A DNA stretch of 64,000 nucleotides from CAIVAT01 sp049317265 (GTDB taxonomy: Bacteria; Bacteroidota; Bacteroidia; Bacteroidales; FEN-979). Shown piece after piece: positions 8,678 to 14,579 of this stretch. The stretch is from contig JBMOIP010000002.1 in the NCBI GenBank assembly GCA_049317265.1, forward strand, positions 1 to 64,000. Direction: 5' to 3'. The notes below the pieces were generated by a model that was given only the letters and a program-made list of their open reading frames with translations, was not told where the DNA came from and did not search any database. Made by a program: the position numbers and the translations under genes. Every line of letters begins with the position of its first letter. Positions within the stretch are counted from its first letter, which is position 1.

Positions 8678-9142
8678 ATGAAAAAGAAGAAACGGGTTGC
8701 AGAGGCAAAGCACCCTGGTAAAAAACTGGTCGAAAAGGCCGGCCTGGCAATGAAACATGAGTTTTACCTTGAGGCATCATGGATTTTAACGTCAATATTC
8801 GAACGGAAATTAAAAAAGATCCTTGAAAAACTTGAACCCCATGAACAAAACCAGCCTCTTTCATTCACACACTTGATTAATCGGGTCAGAAGCTTGAACG
8901 TGAGTGCAAAGCATCCTGATTTTTCAGCTCATATCAAGGTAGGACTGATAGAGGACATTCGTGCCTGGAAAAACCAGCGGAATGATGCGTTGAGAGATAT
9001 CCCTGAAATCCATGTATCGCAGGCAAGACTTGAACGACTGGCAAATGAGGGTATCCGCCTGTTCAAGGAGTTGAACCTGGCGACAAAATCGTTAAAACTG
9101 GCCGACAGTTTATCCGACCGGCCGGTTGAAAACCAAGGTTAA
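8678..9142 (+). CDS. Uncharacterised all-helical protein, possibly HEPN-like
   Basis: 154 aa from the ATG at 8678. A Lys-rich start (MKKKKRVAEAKHPGKKL) is followed by a predicted helical body with YLEASWILTSIFERKLKKIL and IRAWKNQRNDALRDIPEI. The W-x-x-QRN pattern late in a helical domain resembles HEPN-type nucleotide- or RNA-binding folds, but the histidine of the HEPN RX4-6H motif is not present at RNDALRD, so RNase activity would not be expected. No signal peptide. It is followed 14 bases later by the CHAD gene and probably shares its transcript. The family assignment is a weak guess; coding status is firm. Confidence 0.7.
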   Translation: MKKKKRVAEAKHPGKKLVEKAGLAMKHEFYLEASWILTSIFERKLKKILEKLEPHEQNQPLSFTHLINRVRSLNVSAKHPDFSAHIKVGLIEDIRAWKNQRNDALRDIPEIHVSQARLERLANEGIRLFKELNLATKSLKLADSLSDRPVENQG

Positions 9143-9156
9143 TTCCCGCCTGTCTT

Positions 9157-10002
9157 ATGAAAAAACAAGAGATTGGAGAATTTCTGTTTCTTTTCTACCG
9201 GAAACGGACCTCGTCATTCCTGGCCCATGTATATAAAGCCAGCATTACAGGCGATTCAAAGGATATTCACCGGGCAAGGCTTGATGTGAAAAGGATTTTT
9301 GCGTTGTATGGACTTTTTGAGATGCTGGATCCTGCAATTTTCAAAAGCCAGGGAGGATATAAATTATTCAGACCCTTGTACCGCCAGGCAGGTAAAATCA
9401 GGGAGATCCAGGTGAATTACCTGTTACTGGCTAACCAGCAGCCAGAAGCGGATGAATATTCCTCTTTTTTTCTCTGGCTGAGGGAAGAGGAGCGCCGGGC
9501 GATTCAGAAATTTCTTTCCCTGGTAAAGAAATTCAGGGAGTCGGAACTTGCAGGTACGGAAAAGACCATCGAAAAGATATGTCATAAAAGTTCCATCTTT
9601 AAACTACGGGCGAAAACGATTGCCTATATAAGAGCCAGGGCTGAGGAGGTGAGGGGATTGCTGCTGAAGGAACCCAACGATGAAGAAATACATAAAATAA
9701 GGAAGGTACTCAAAGCAATGGCGACCATTTCCACCCTTGTTTATTCAGTCAAATCAGGAAAATGGCTTGACCAGGTTATCACATCGCTGAATAAAACTGA
9801 AATGATGATCGGTGACTGGCATGACCGGGTGGTTTTGATAAACGCTGTTGACCGGTTCCTGTCAAAAAACGCCATTTTGCCGGAACCTGAAGTGCTTTCA
9901 CTGACCAATTTGAAGCAAACCCTGATTGATCAGAACCTGAACCTGGTACAGCATTTTATGCCGGAAGTAAGCAAGATCGTAAATACGGTATTAACTATTT
10001 AA
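9157..10002 (+). CDS. CHAD domain-containing protein
   Basis: 281 aa, a single CHAD (conserved histidine alpha-helical) domain covering most of the protein. The signature DIHRARLDVKRIFALY near residue 38 and a second helical repeat with EEIHKIRKVLKAM around residue 175 give the duplicated His/Arg/Lys pattern that binds polyphosphate in characterised members. No attached CYTH domain, and no polyphosphate kinase nearby. Cytosolic. It lies 14 bases after the 154-aa gene, so the two likely form an operon. Its 3' end overlaps the convergent MORN-repeat gene by 8 bases. Confidence 0.85.
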   Translation: MKKQEIGEFLFLFYRKRTSSFLAHVYKASITGDSKDIHRARLDVKRIFALYGLFEMLDPAIFKSQGGYKLFRPLYRQAGKIREIQVNYLLLANQQPEADEYSSFFLWLREEERRAIQKFLSLVKKFRESELAGTEKTIEKICHKSSIFKLRAKTIAYIRARAEEVRGLLLKEPNDEEIHKIRKVLKAMATISTLVYSVKSGKWLDQVITSLNKTEMMIGDWHDRVVLINAVDRFLSKNAILPEPEVLSLTNLKQTLIDQNLNLVQHFMPEVSKIVNTVLTI

Positions 10003-10462
10003 ATTCTTCCCGGCTGGTGACCTGTCCGTTTTCATCCCTGATGATCCACAACCCCTTTTTATCGCCTTTCTCATAGTACATTTCGTACCGTTTTACCCCC
10101 TTGTCATCCCAAACATACCAGGCCCCGTCCTTCTTCCCATTTTTAAAGCTGGCTTCAGCTGTCTTTTTACCGGATTCATTCCAGGTTGTCCAAATGCCGT
10201 TTTTCAGCCCTTCACGGTACGATCGTATCTCTTTAATTGTTCCTGATTGATAATAGATGATGGTTGAGTCCTCAAGCAAACCGTTTTTAATGCCGGTTGC
10301 TGAAATCAGTTTTTTGTCTGAATCATATTCCTTGAAAATGCCGGTATAGGTTTTCCCGTTTTCCCGGGTCACATATCTCTCTTTTTTCAGAATTACCTCC
10401 TGTGCAGCGAGTGTGTTAACGAGCGTGAAAAACAGGATAATTGGAAGGATTAACTTTTTCAT
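9995..10462 (-). CDS. Secreted MORN-repeat (YwqK-type) protein
   Basis: 155 aa from the ATG at 10462. A signal peptide (MKKLILPIILFFTLVNTLAA) is followed by five or so MORN-like repeats, such as GLKNGIWTTWNESGKKTAEA and GKKDGAWYVWDDKGVK. Such proteins are common in Bacteroidota and are often named toxin-antitoxin system YwqK family antitoxin from the repeat alone; here a periplasmic or outer-membrane-associated structural role is more plausible. A longer in-frame extension to 10615 would span the promoter-like box at 10483-10490 and is not credible. The stop overlaps the CHAD gene by 8 bases. Confidence 0.82.
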   Translation of the reverse strand: MKKLILPIILFFTLVNTLAAQEVILKKERYVTRENGKTYTGIFKEYDSDKKLISATGIKNGLLEDSTIIYYQSGTIKEIRSYREGLKNGIWTTWNESGKKTAEASFKNGKKDGAWYVWDDKGVKRYEMYYEKGDKKGLWIIRDENGQVTSREEFK

Positions 10463-10482
10463 GATAGTATACATTGGTTTGG

Positions 10483-10490
10483 CAAAAGTA
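10483..10490 (-). promoter_or_regulatory. Bacteroidota -7 box (TACTTTTG) for MORN-repeat gene
   Basis: An exact TAnnTTTG on the minus strand, 20 bases before the ATG at 10462. It fixes that start. Confidence 0.55.
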
Positions 10491-10578
10491 GACAATTGCC
10501 ATTGGCTCCTGGCGGATTTTAGTGAATGTAATGAAAATTTAATATACGGGGACGATATGAGAGATTGAAAAACAAAGA

Positions 10579-10609
10579 GTGAAAAGTCAAGGTTGTCCTG
10601 ACTTTTCAC
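10579..10609 (-). terminator. Probable intrinsic terminator after the 10651-11007 gene
   Basis: An 11-bp perfect stem (GTGAAAAGTCA with TGACTTTTCAC) and 9-base loop. On the minus strand it is followed by a T-rich stretch (CTCTTTGTTTTTC). It lies about 40 bases after the stop at 10651. Confidence 0.6.
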
Positions 10610-10650
10610 CCTCAATATTCTCCTCTGCGGAATAATTTGATGAAACCGGC

Positions 10651-11007
10651 TTATGGCATAATGGGGTTAAGCAGGATTTTCAGTTTTTCATTTTCCGATT
10701 TTGTAATCTTTACAGTAACTTCTTTGTCTTTATAAGAGATACAGTTGACTTTAACCGTGTAAGTTCCCGGCTCAATGCCCGAAAGATTGAACTCTCCCTT
10801 TGCGTTTGAGTAGATTTTCTGGTCAGTCGAGGTGAGCTGAATGGTCACCCCGGCCAGTTTCTCATTTGAATCTTTATCAATCACGACACCCGAGAGGGAT
10901 GATTGGGTTGACGGGCCGGATGATTTGGGGGCTTTTTTGGCGGCGAAACTGCTTGAGCCCAGGATGGAGGCAAGGCCTAAAACAATTATTAACGATTTTA
11001 TTTTCAT
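10651..11007 (-). CDS. Small secreted carboxypeptidase-regulatory-like domain protein
   Basis: 118 aa from the ATG at 11007; a TTG three codons upstream (11016) is less likely. A signal peptide (MKIKSLIIVLGLASILGSSS, cleaved near SFA-AKK) and a Pro/Ser linker precede one beta-sandwich of the CarboxypepD_reg-like type: LSGVVIDKDSNEKLAGVTI, then GEFNLSGIEPGTYTVKV. The same fold sits at the N-terminus of TonB receptors such as those at 14580 and 60023, but here it stands alone, so it is a periplasmic or surface accessory protein of unknown partner. A terminator-like hairpin follows and an exact -7 box precedes it. Confidence 0.8.
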   Translation of the reverse strand: MKIKSLIIVLGLASILGSSSFAAKKAPKSSGPSTQSSLSGVVIDKDSNEKLAGVTIQLTSTDQKIYSNAKGEFNLSGIEPGTYTVKVNCISYKDKEVTVKITKSENEKLKILLNPIMP

Positions 11008-11023
11008 GGTTTTCAATTTTCAG

Positions 11024-11031
11024 CAAAGTTA
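11024..11031 (-). promoter_or_regulatory. Bacteroidota -7 box (TAACTTTG)
   Basis: An exact TAnnTTTG on the minus strand, 16 bases before the ATG at 11007. Confidence 0.5.
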
Positions 11032-11203
11032 ACTCATGAACTACCCCCCAATGTGAACGGAATGTTAAATAATCATTAATTTGCGTGGAGCGTGGTAAGT
11101 CTGCCTGCAAGATACAGGATCTCTTCACCCGGCAACCAGTTTCTTGTTATCTTATTGTATATTTATTATTTTGGCTCAAATTTCACCCCGTAAGATTCTG
11201 TAA

Positions 11204-11353
11204 AATAATGAAATCAAGACTGAATTTAATCCTGACTTGGTTCTTGTATTTCTGGATAACCCGGAAAATCAATACATGGAAAATGCGGTTGATTATGCTT
11301 TGCAGGCAAAGGCTGATACAAGGAGGCGGTTATCTAATATGCGGAGAGGGTGA
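11204..11353 (+). pseudogene. Possible gene remnant (about 49 codons) lacking a start
   Basis: A frame opened by a TAA at 11201-11203 and closed by TGA at 11351-11353 reads as protein-like sequence, including FNPDLVLVFLDNPENQYM and ALQAKADTRRRLSNM. It has no ATG until 11276, which would leave 25 residues, and no plausible upstream start. The alternative 92-codon frame across 11085-11363 has far less protein-like composition. It is best read as the decayed 3' end of a gene; family not recognised. It could be chance. Confidence 0.3.
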
Positions 11354-11370
11354 AGTTGGTTAAACAGTAT

Positions 11371-11378
11371 TAACTTTG
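11371..11378 (+). promoter_or_regulatory. Bacteroidota -7 box (TAACTTTG) for the GH53 gene
   Basis: An exact TAnnTTTG 33 bases before the ATG at 11412. It overlaps the in-frame ATG at 11376, which rules that upstream start out. Confidence 0.55.
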
Positions 11379-11411
11379 ATGGCCCAACCTCCTCAAAAGG
11401 TGGGTTTCAAA

Positions 11412-12494
11412 ATGAAACGATTTATAACTATCCTGGTTGTTTGTTGCATCGGCGTTAGCATGGTAAGTTGCAGCAAGCAGCGCAATAGAGTTACAGTGGA
11501 ACCCGTGAAGGAGTTTTTTATCAGGGGGGCTGATCTGTCATTCCTGCCGGAAATTGAGCAAAGGGGGATAAAATTTTACACTGCAGATGGAACGGAGAAA
11601 GATGTGTTGTCGCAATTGAGCGATAATGGATGCACCACCATCCGCGTCCGGTTGTGGTATGCACCTGAAAATGTAAAGGGCTCATTGTCTGAAGTTGCAG
11701 GTTTTTGTAAGCGTATCAAGCAACACAACCTGAAAGTATTGCTTGACCTTCATTATTCCGATACCTGGGCCGACCCCGGCAGCCAGAATACTCCTTCCGC
11801 CTGGAAAAACCTTCCGCTGAATACATTGTCTGATTCGGTATACAGTTATACCCGCAGGGTGCTATCCCTCATCCAGCCTGATTATGTTCAAATTGGCAAC
11901 GAAATTAACGGCGGGTTCTTGTGGGAAGAGGGAAGGATTAGCCGGGAGGCTGACTTTATCCTGCTTTTAAAATCTGGAGTGAAAGCTGCCAGGGATTACA
12001 GTCCCACGATAAAGATCATCCTCCATTATGCCGGTCTCACCGGCGGTTCCTGGTTTTTTGGCATGCTGCAAAAAAATACCGTTGATTACGACATCATGGC
12101 CCTTTCCTATTACCCGGTATGGCATGGAACTGATATGAACCTGCTGCAAATGACTCTGCAAGAGCTGGTTTCCCTTACTGCGAAAGAAGTCATGGTTGTT
12201 GAAACAGCCTATCCTTTTACATTGCAATGGAACGATTATACAAACAATATTGTAGGATTGGATAGTCAACTTGTCATGGGGTATCCTGCCAGCAGGACTG
12301 GTCAGCTTGATTTTATCAGTGCCCTGAAGAATAGCCTGATTCAAATGCCAAAGGGAGTTGGCTTTTGCTACTGGGGAGGAGAATGGGTGGCTTATAAAGG
12401 TGTGCAGGCGACTACCGGTTCGAGTTGGGAAAATCAGGCTCTCTTTGATTTCAACAACCTTGCCTTGCCGGCAATGCAGGTATTTAACAAGTAG
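11412..12494 (+). CDS. GH53 endo-beta-1,4-galactanase lipoprotein
   Basis: 360 aa from the ATG at 11412. A lipoprotein signal (MKRFITILVVCCIGVSMVSC) predicts membrane anchoring. The GH53 catalytic barrel begins at FIRGADLSFLPEIEQRG. Key motifs are TIRVRLW, LKVLLDLHYSDTWADPG, DYVQIGNEINGGFLW (acid/base Glu in GNE) and EVMVVETAYPF (nucleophile Glu in VET). GH53 enzymes cut beta-1,4-galactan side chains of type I arabinogalactan and pectin. The length is normal for a single-domain enzyme. It stands alone with its own promoter and no SusCD pair beside it, which is unusual for a Bacteroidota polysaccharide hydrolase. Confidence 0.88.
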   Translation: MKRFITILVVCCIGVSMVSCSKQRNRVTVEPVKEFFIRGADLSFLPEIEQRGIKFYTADGTEKDVLSQLSDNGCTTIRVRLWYAPENVKGSLSEVAGFCKRIKQHNLKVLLDLHYSDTWADPGSQNTPSAWKNLPLNTLSDSVYSYTRRVLSLIQPDYVQIGNEINGGFLWEEGRISREADFILLLKSGVKAARDYSPTIKIILHYAGLTGGSWFFGMLQKNTVDYDIMALSYYPVWHGTDMNLLQMTLQELVSLTAKEVMVVETAYPFTLQWNDYTNNIVGLDSQLVMGYPASRTGQLDFISALKNSLIQMPKGVGFCYWGGEWVAYKGVQATTGSSWENQALFDFNNLALPAMQVFNK

Positions 12495-12849
12495 TTCAAG
12501 AGCCGATTAAACTGCGGTTCATTACCAGCAGCCAAGTCTGTTACCACTGAAAAAAAATGACCCTGTTTGTGTCACGGAGACCATGCTGTTCCGGCTTTTC
12601 CCGAACTCTTGACCGGATCATTCACCCTGTGGCAATCGGGCGACGGTACAGCCCAATGAGATCCTTATCCTGAAACGAGGGGGAGAAAGCCCCCTCGTTT
12701 AGTTAGGAAACGGTTACCATGCAAACAGTTGTGTTAACATCTAATTAATCATTATTTATTATTTCCTTAACATTCAAATGCTTCGAACAGTTGAACTTTG
12801 CAACCTTACTGTTATATAGAAACAGGACTATCAAACAATATATATCTAA
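12495..12849. other. Gap after GH53 with one strong hairpin
   Basis: No credible gene. A 30-codon protein-like stretch (about 12573-12660, with AVPAFPELLTGSFTLWQSG) has no start and may be a remnant or chance. The hairpin at 12673-12700 is listed separately. About 50 bases before 12850 a near-consensus box (GAACTTTG, about 12793-12800) may serve the response regulator gene. Confidence 0.4.
12673..12700. terminator. Strong hairpin, probable terminator or attenuator
   Basis: Perfect 11-bp arms (AAACGAGGGGG with CCCCCTCGTTT) and a 6-base loop. The arms end in A3/T3 but no long T-run follows, so it could act in either direction. It lies between the GH53 gene and the response regulator. Confidence 0.6.
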
Positions 12850-13536
12850 ATGGAGAATAGTGAGATAACCATCCTGTTGGTTGATGATGAGCCGGATATC
12901 CTGGAATTCCTTGGATATAACCTTGAGCGGGAAGGCTATAATGTGCTGAAAGCCAAAAACGGGCAGAAAGCGCTGAACATGGTGAAAGAGCAAAAGCCAC
13001 ATCTTGTAATACTCGATGTGATGATGCCGGTGATGGATGGCATGGAAACCTGCCTTGAAATCAGAAAAATTCCCGAATTACGCAGTACCCTGATTGCCTT
13101 TTTAACCGCCCGTGGGGAGGACTATTCACAGATCGCAGGATTTGAGGCCGGGGCCGATGATTATATCACCAAACCGATTAAACCGAAAGTGTTTGTGAGC
13201 CGTGTCCAGGCTTTGCTCAGACGGTTAAAGGAGATGCCTGAAAATACCAGCATCATTCAGCTTAAGGGATTTACCATCGACAAGGACCGCTATCTAATTA
13301 TTAAAGGGGAAGAGGAGATTACACTTGTTCGGATGGAGTTTGAACTGTTGCAGTTTCTTGTCTCCCAGCAGGGCAAAGTGGTTTCAAGGGATGAAATATT
13401 CCAGAATGTCTGGGGGGATGATGTTGTGGTAGGCGACCGTACCATTGATGTCCATATCCGCAGGATCAGGGAAAAATTAGGCATCAACAGTATCAGAACC
13501 GTGAAAGGTATCGGGTACAAATTCTGGGAAGGGTAA
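12850..13536 (+). CDS. OmpR/PhoB-family response regulator
   Basis: 228 aa. The receiver domain (residues 5-122) has the acid pair VDDEPD at 12-13, phospho-acceptor Asp56 in LVILDVMMPVMDG, Thr86 in FLTARGE and Lys108 in DYITKPI. The C-terminal winged helix (about 130-228) carries LVRMEFELLQFLV, VVGDRTIDVHIRRIREKLG and VKGIGYKFW, typical of OmpR/PhoB DNA-binding domains. It is a cytosolic transcription regulator. No histidine kinase lies next to it; the nearest is at 28302, with its own receiver. So it is an orphan here and its targets are unknown. Confidence 0.9.
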   Translation: MENSEITILLVDDEPDILEFLGYNLEREGYNVLKAKNGQKALNMVKEQKPHLVILDVMMPVMDGMETCLEIRKIPELRSTLIAFLTARGEDYSQIAGFEAGADDYITKPIKPKVFVSRVQALLRRLKEMPENTSIIQLKGFTIDKDRYLIIKGEEEITLVRMEFELLQFLVSQQGKVVSRDEIFQNVWGDDVVVGDRTIDVHIRRIREKLGINSIRTVKGIGYKFWEG

Positions 13537-13547
13537 TATTGATTTCC

Positions 13548-13898
13548 CTATTTCTTTTTACTCTTCGTTTTCGGTTCCTCCTTTTTCTTTACTTTCTCCT
13601 TTTTTTCTTTTGTTTCTGGTTTGATTAATTCGGGTTCTTCTTCCTTACTTGGTTCAACCTTTTTGCGGCTGGGAAAAAAGGTAAAGAAGATCAGGCGGTA
13701 CTCTTTTGCCAGGTGATTGAGATCTTTCTGCACAACCTCCTGGAATTTCCCCTCCATCTCAAGGTAAAACAAGCCATCGTCTCCATCCTGGAAGATCACC
13801 AGGGTCTTTTTCTTATTAAGACCTGAGATGAGTTTTATAACATCTTCCATATCTCCAAGGATATGAACTTCAGGCAATCCTTTTATCTGCTTTTTCAT
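13548..13898 (-). CDS. Hypothetical protein with Lys/Glu-rich tail
   Basis: 116 aa. An ordinary N-terminal part (MKKQIKGLPEVHILGDMED, then KKTLVIFQDGDDGLFYLEMEG) of about 75 residues is followed by a low-complexity charged tail built of K, E and P. No signal peptide or known domain recognised. It has an exact -7 box (13925-13932) and ends 11 bases from the convergent response regulator gene. Coding status is well supported; function is unknown. Confidence 0.7.
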   Translation of the reverse strand: MKKQIKGLPEVHILGDMEDVIKLISGLNKKKTLVIFQDGDDGLFYLEMEGKFQEVVQKDLNHLAKEYRLIFFTFFPSRKKVEPSKEEEPELIKPETKEKKEKVKKKEEPKTKSKKK

Positions 13899-13924
13899 AA
13901 TAAACCGGAGTTTTGATAATAAAG

Positions 13925-13932
13925 CAAAGTTA
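13925..13932 (-). promoter_or_regulatory. Bacteroidota -7 box (TAACTTTG)
   Basis: An exact TAnnTTTG on the minus strand, 26 bases before the ATG at 13898. A TTGA lies about 15 bases upstream of it. Confidence 0.55.
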
Positions 13933-14009
13933 CAATTCCTATGTCAATTCAATGTTAAAAATCTATTAAATTCTTATGGATAGTGATTAATCAATTTTTT
14001 ATCCGATTG

Positions 14010-14293
14010 ATCACAATCATACCAATGAACGTTTATTGCTGTCCTCCGGGATGGTGCATGGTCTGAGCCCTGAATGGGCTCAATGTGAATAACCACGGGT
14101 GAAACCCGTGGCAAGGATGTCTCCCTGGACCCCAGCCTTGCAAGGGCTGAACTTTTTTGATATTCAGCTCCTTTAGAGCTGAGAGTACCGGGTTGGTCTA
14201 TCCACGGGTTTCACCCGTGGTTATTGAAATTTAGCCGCTTCGCGGCTGATACATTCTCATGGACAAAAGTTAGCTTGCCGTTATGATTGTGAT
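14010..14293. repeat. Palindrome-mosaic intergenic element with 12-bp terminal inverted repeats
   Basis: Outer perfect 12-bp inverted repeats (ATCACAATCATA at 14010-14021, TATGATTGTGAT at 14282-14293) bound a segment with two perfect 24-bp inverted arms at 14088-14111 and 14202-14225. Each arm is itself a hairpin (CCACGGGT GAA ACCCGTGG). Further hairpins are GAGCCC/GGGCTC (14065-14081), CAGCC/GGCTG (14133-14149), CAGCTC/GAGCTG (14165-14181) and AGCCGC/GCGGCT (14233-14247). There is no coding frame. The motifs resemble REP-like palindromic repeats mobilised by Y1-type (RAYT) transposases in other bacteria; that link is inference, and no transposase is in this window. It could also be expressed as a structured RNA. 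Confidence 0.65.
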
Positions 14294-14556
14294 TAATTAA
14301 ATTTTTAATGAATGGAAATTGAATAATACATCTGAACTTCCTTTAGTGTTATTAATAATGATTCCACGAAAAACAGATATAATGCCAAATATTAACTGTA
14401 TATTAAATATATAACCTGATTTCGGAGCCAATTCCCCGATCTCCTTACTTATACGATAATTCCGGATCAGTCTGCCTTAAAAACCAAATATGAAAACTTC
14501 ATATAGAGTTAACAAGGAGTTAATCCACAGTTAACATGCTTCAGATGCAGGCTCGC
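14294..14556. other. AT-rich leader region before the TonB receptor operon
   Basis: No gene seen. AT-rich sequence leads to the promoter-like box at 14557. No clear terminator or riboswitch fold recognised by eye. Confidence 0.4.
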
Positions 14557-14564
14557 TAATTTTG
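14557..14564 (+). promoter_or_regulatory. Bacteroidota -7 box (TAATTTTG) for the TonB receptor/cohesin cluster
   Basis: An exact TAnnTTTG 16 bases before the ATG at 14580. It overlaps the alternative TTG start at 14562, so 14580 is the likely start. Confidence 0.6.
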
Positions 14565-14579
14565 CGGCAAACAATTCCA

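Noticed and set aside
8678..9142. HEPN ribonuclease toxin
   Set aside because: The RX4-6H histidine is missing and there is no antitoxin partner next to it.
9995..10462. YwqK antitoxin of a toxin-antitoxin pair
   Set aside because: It has a signal peptide and no toxin gene alongside; the name reflects only the repeat.
10463..10615. N-terminal extension of the MORN-repeat protein
   Set aside because: It would precede the signal peptide and include the -7 box at 10483-10490.
11085..11363. 92-codon plus-strand frame
   Set aside because: Its translation has a biased, membrane-like but non-protein-like composition and no promoter or start context; the other frame in the same place looks better and was listed as a possible remnant.
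14010..14293. CRISPR array
   Set aside because: Repeats are inverted, differ in sequence and have no regular spacers.
14010..14293. Complete insertion sequence
   Set aside because: There is no coding frame for a transposase between the terminal inverted repeats.
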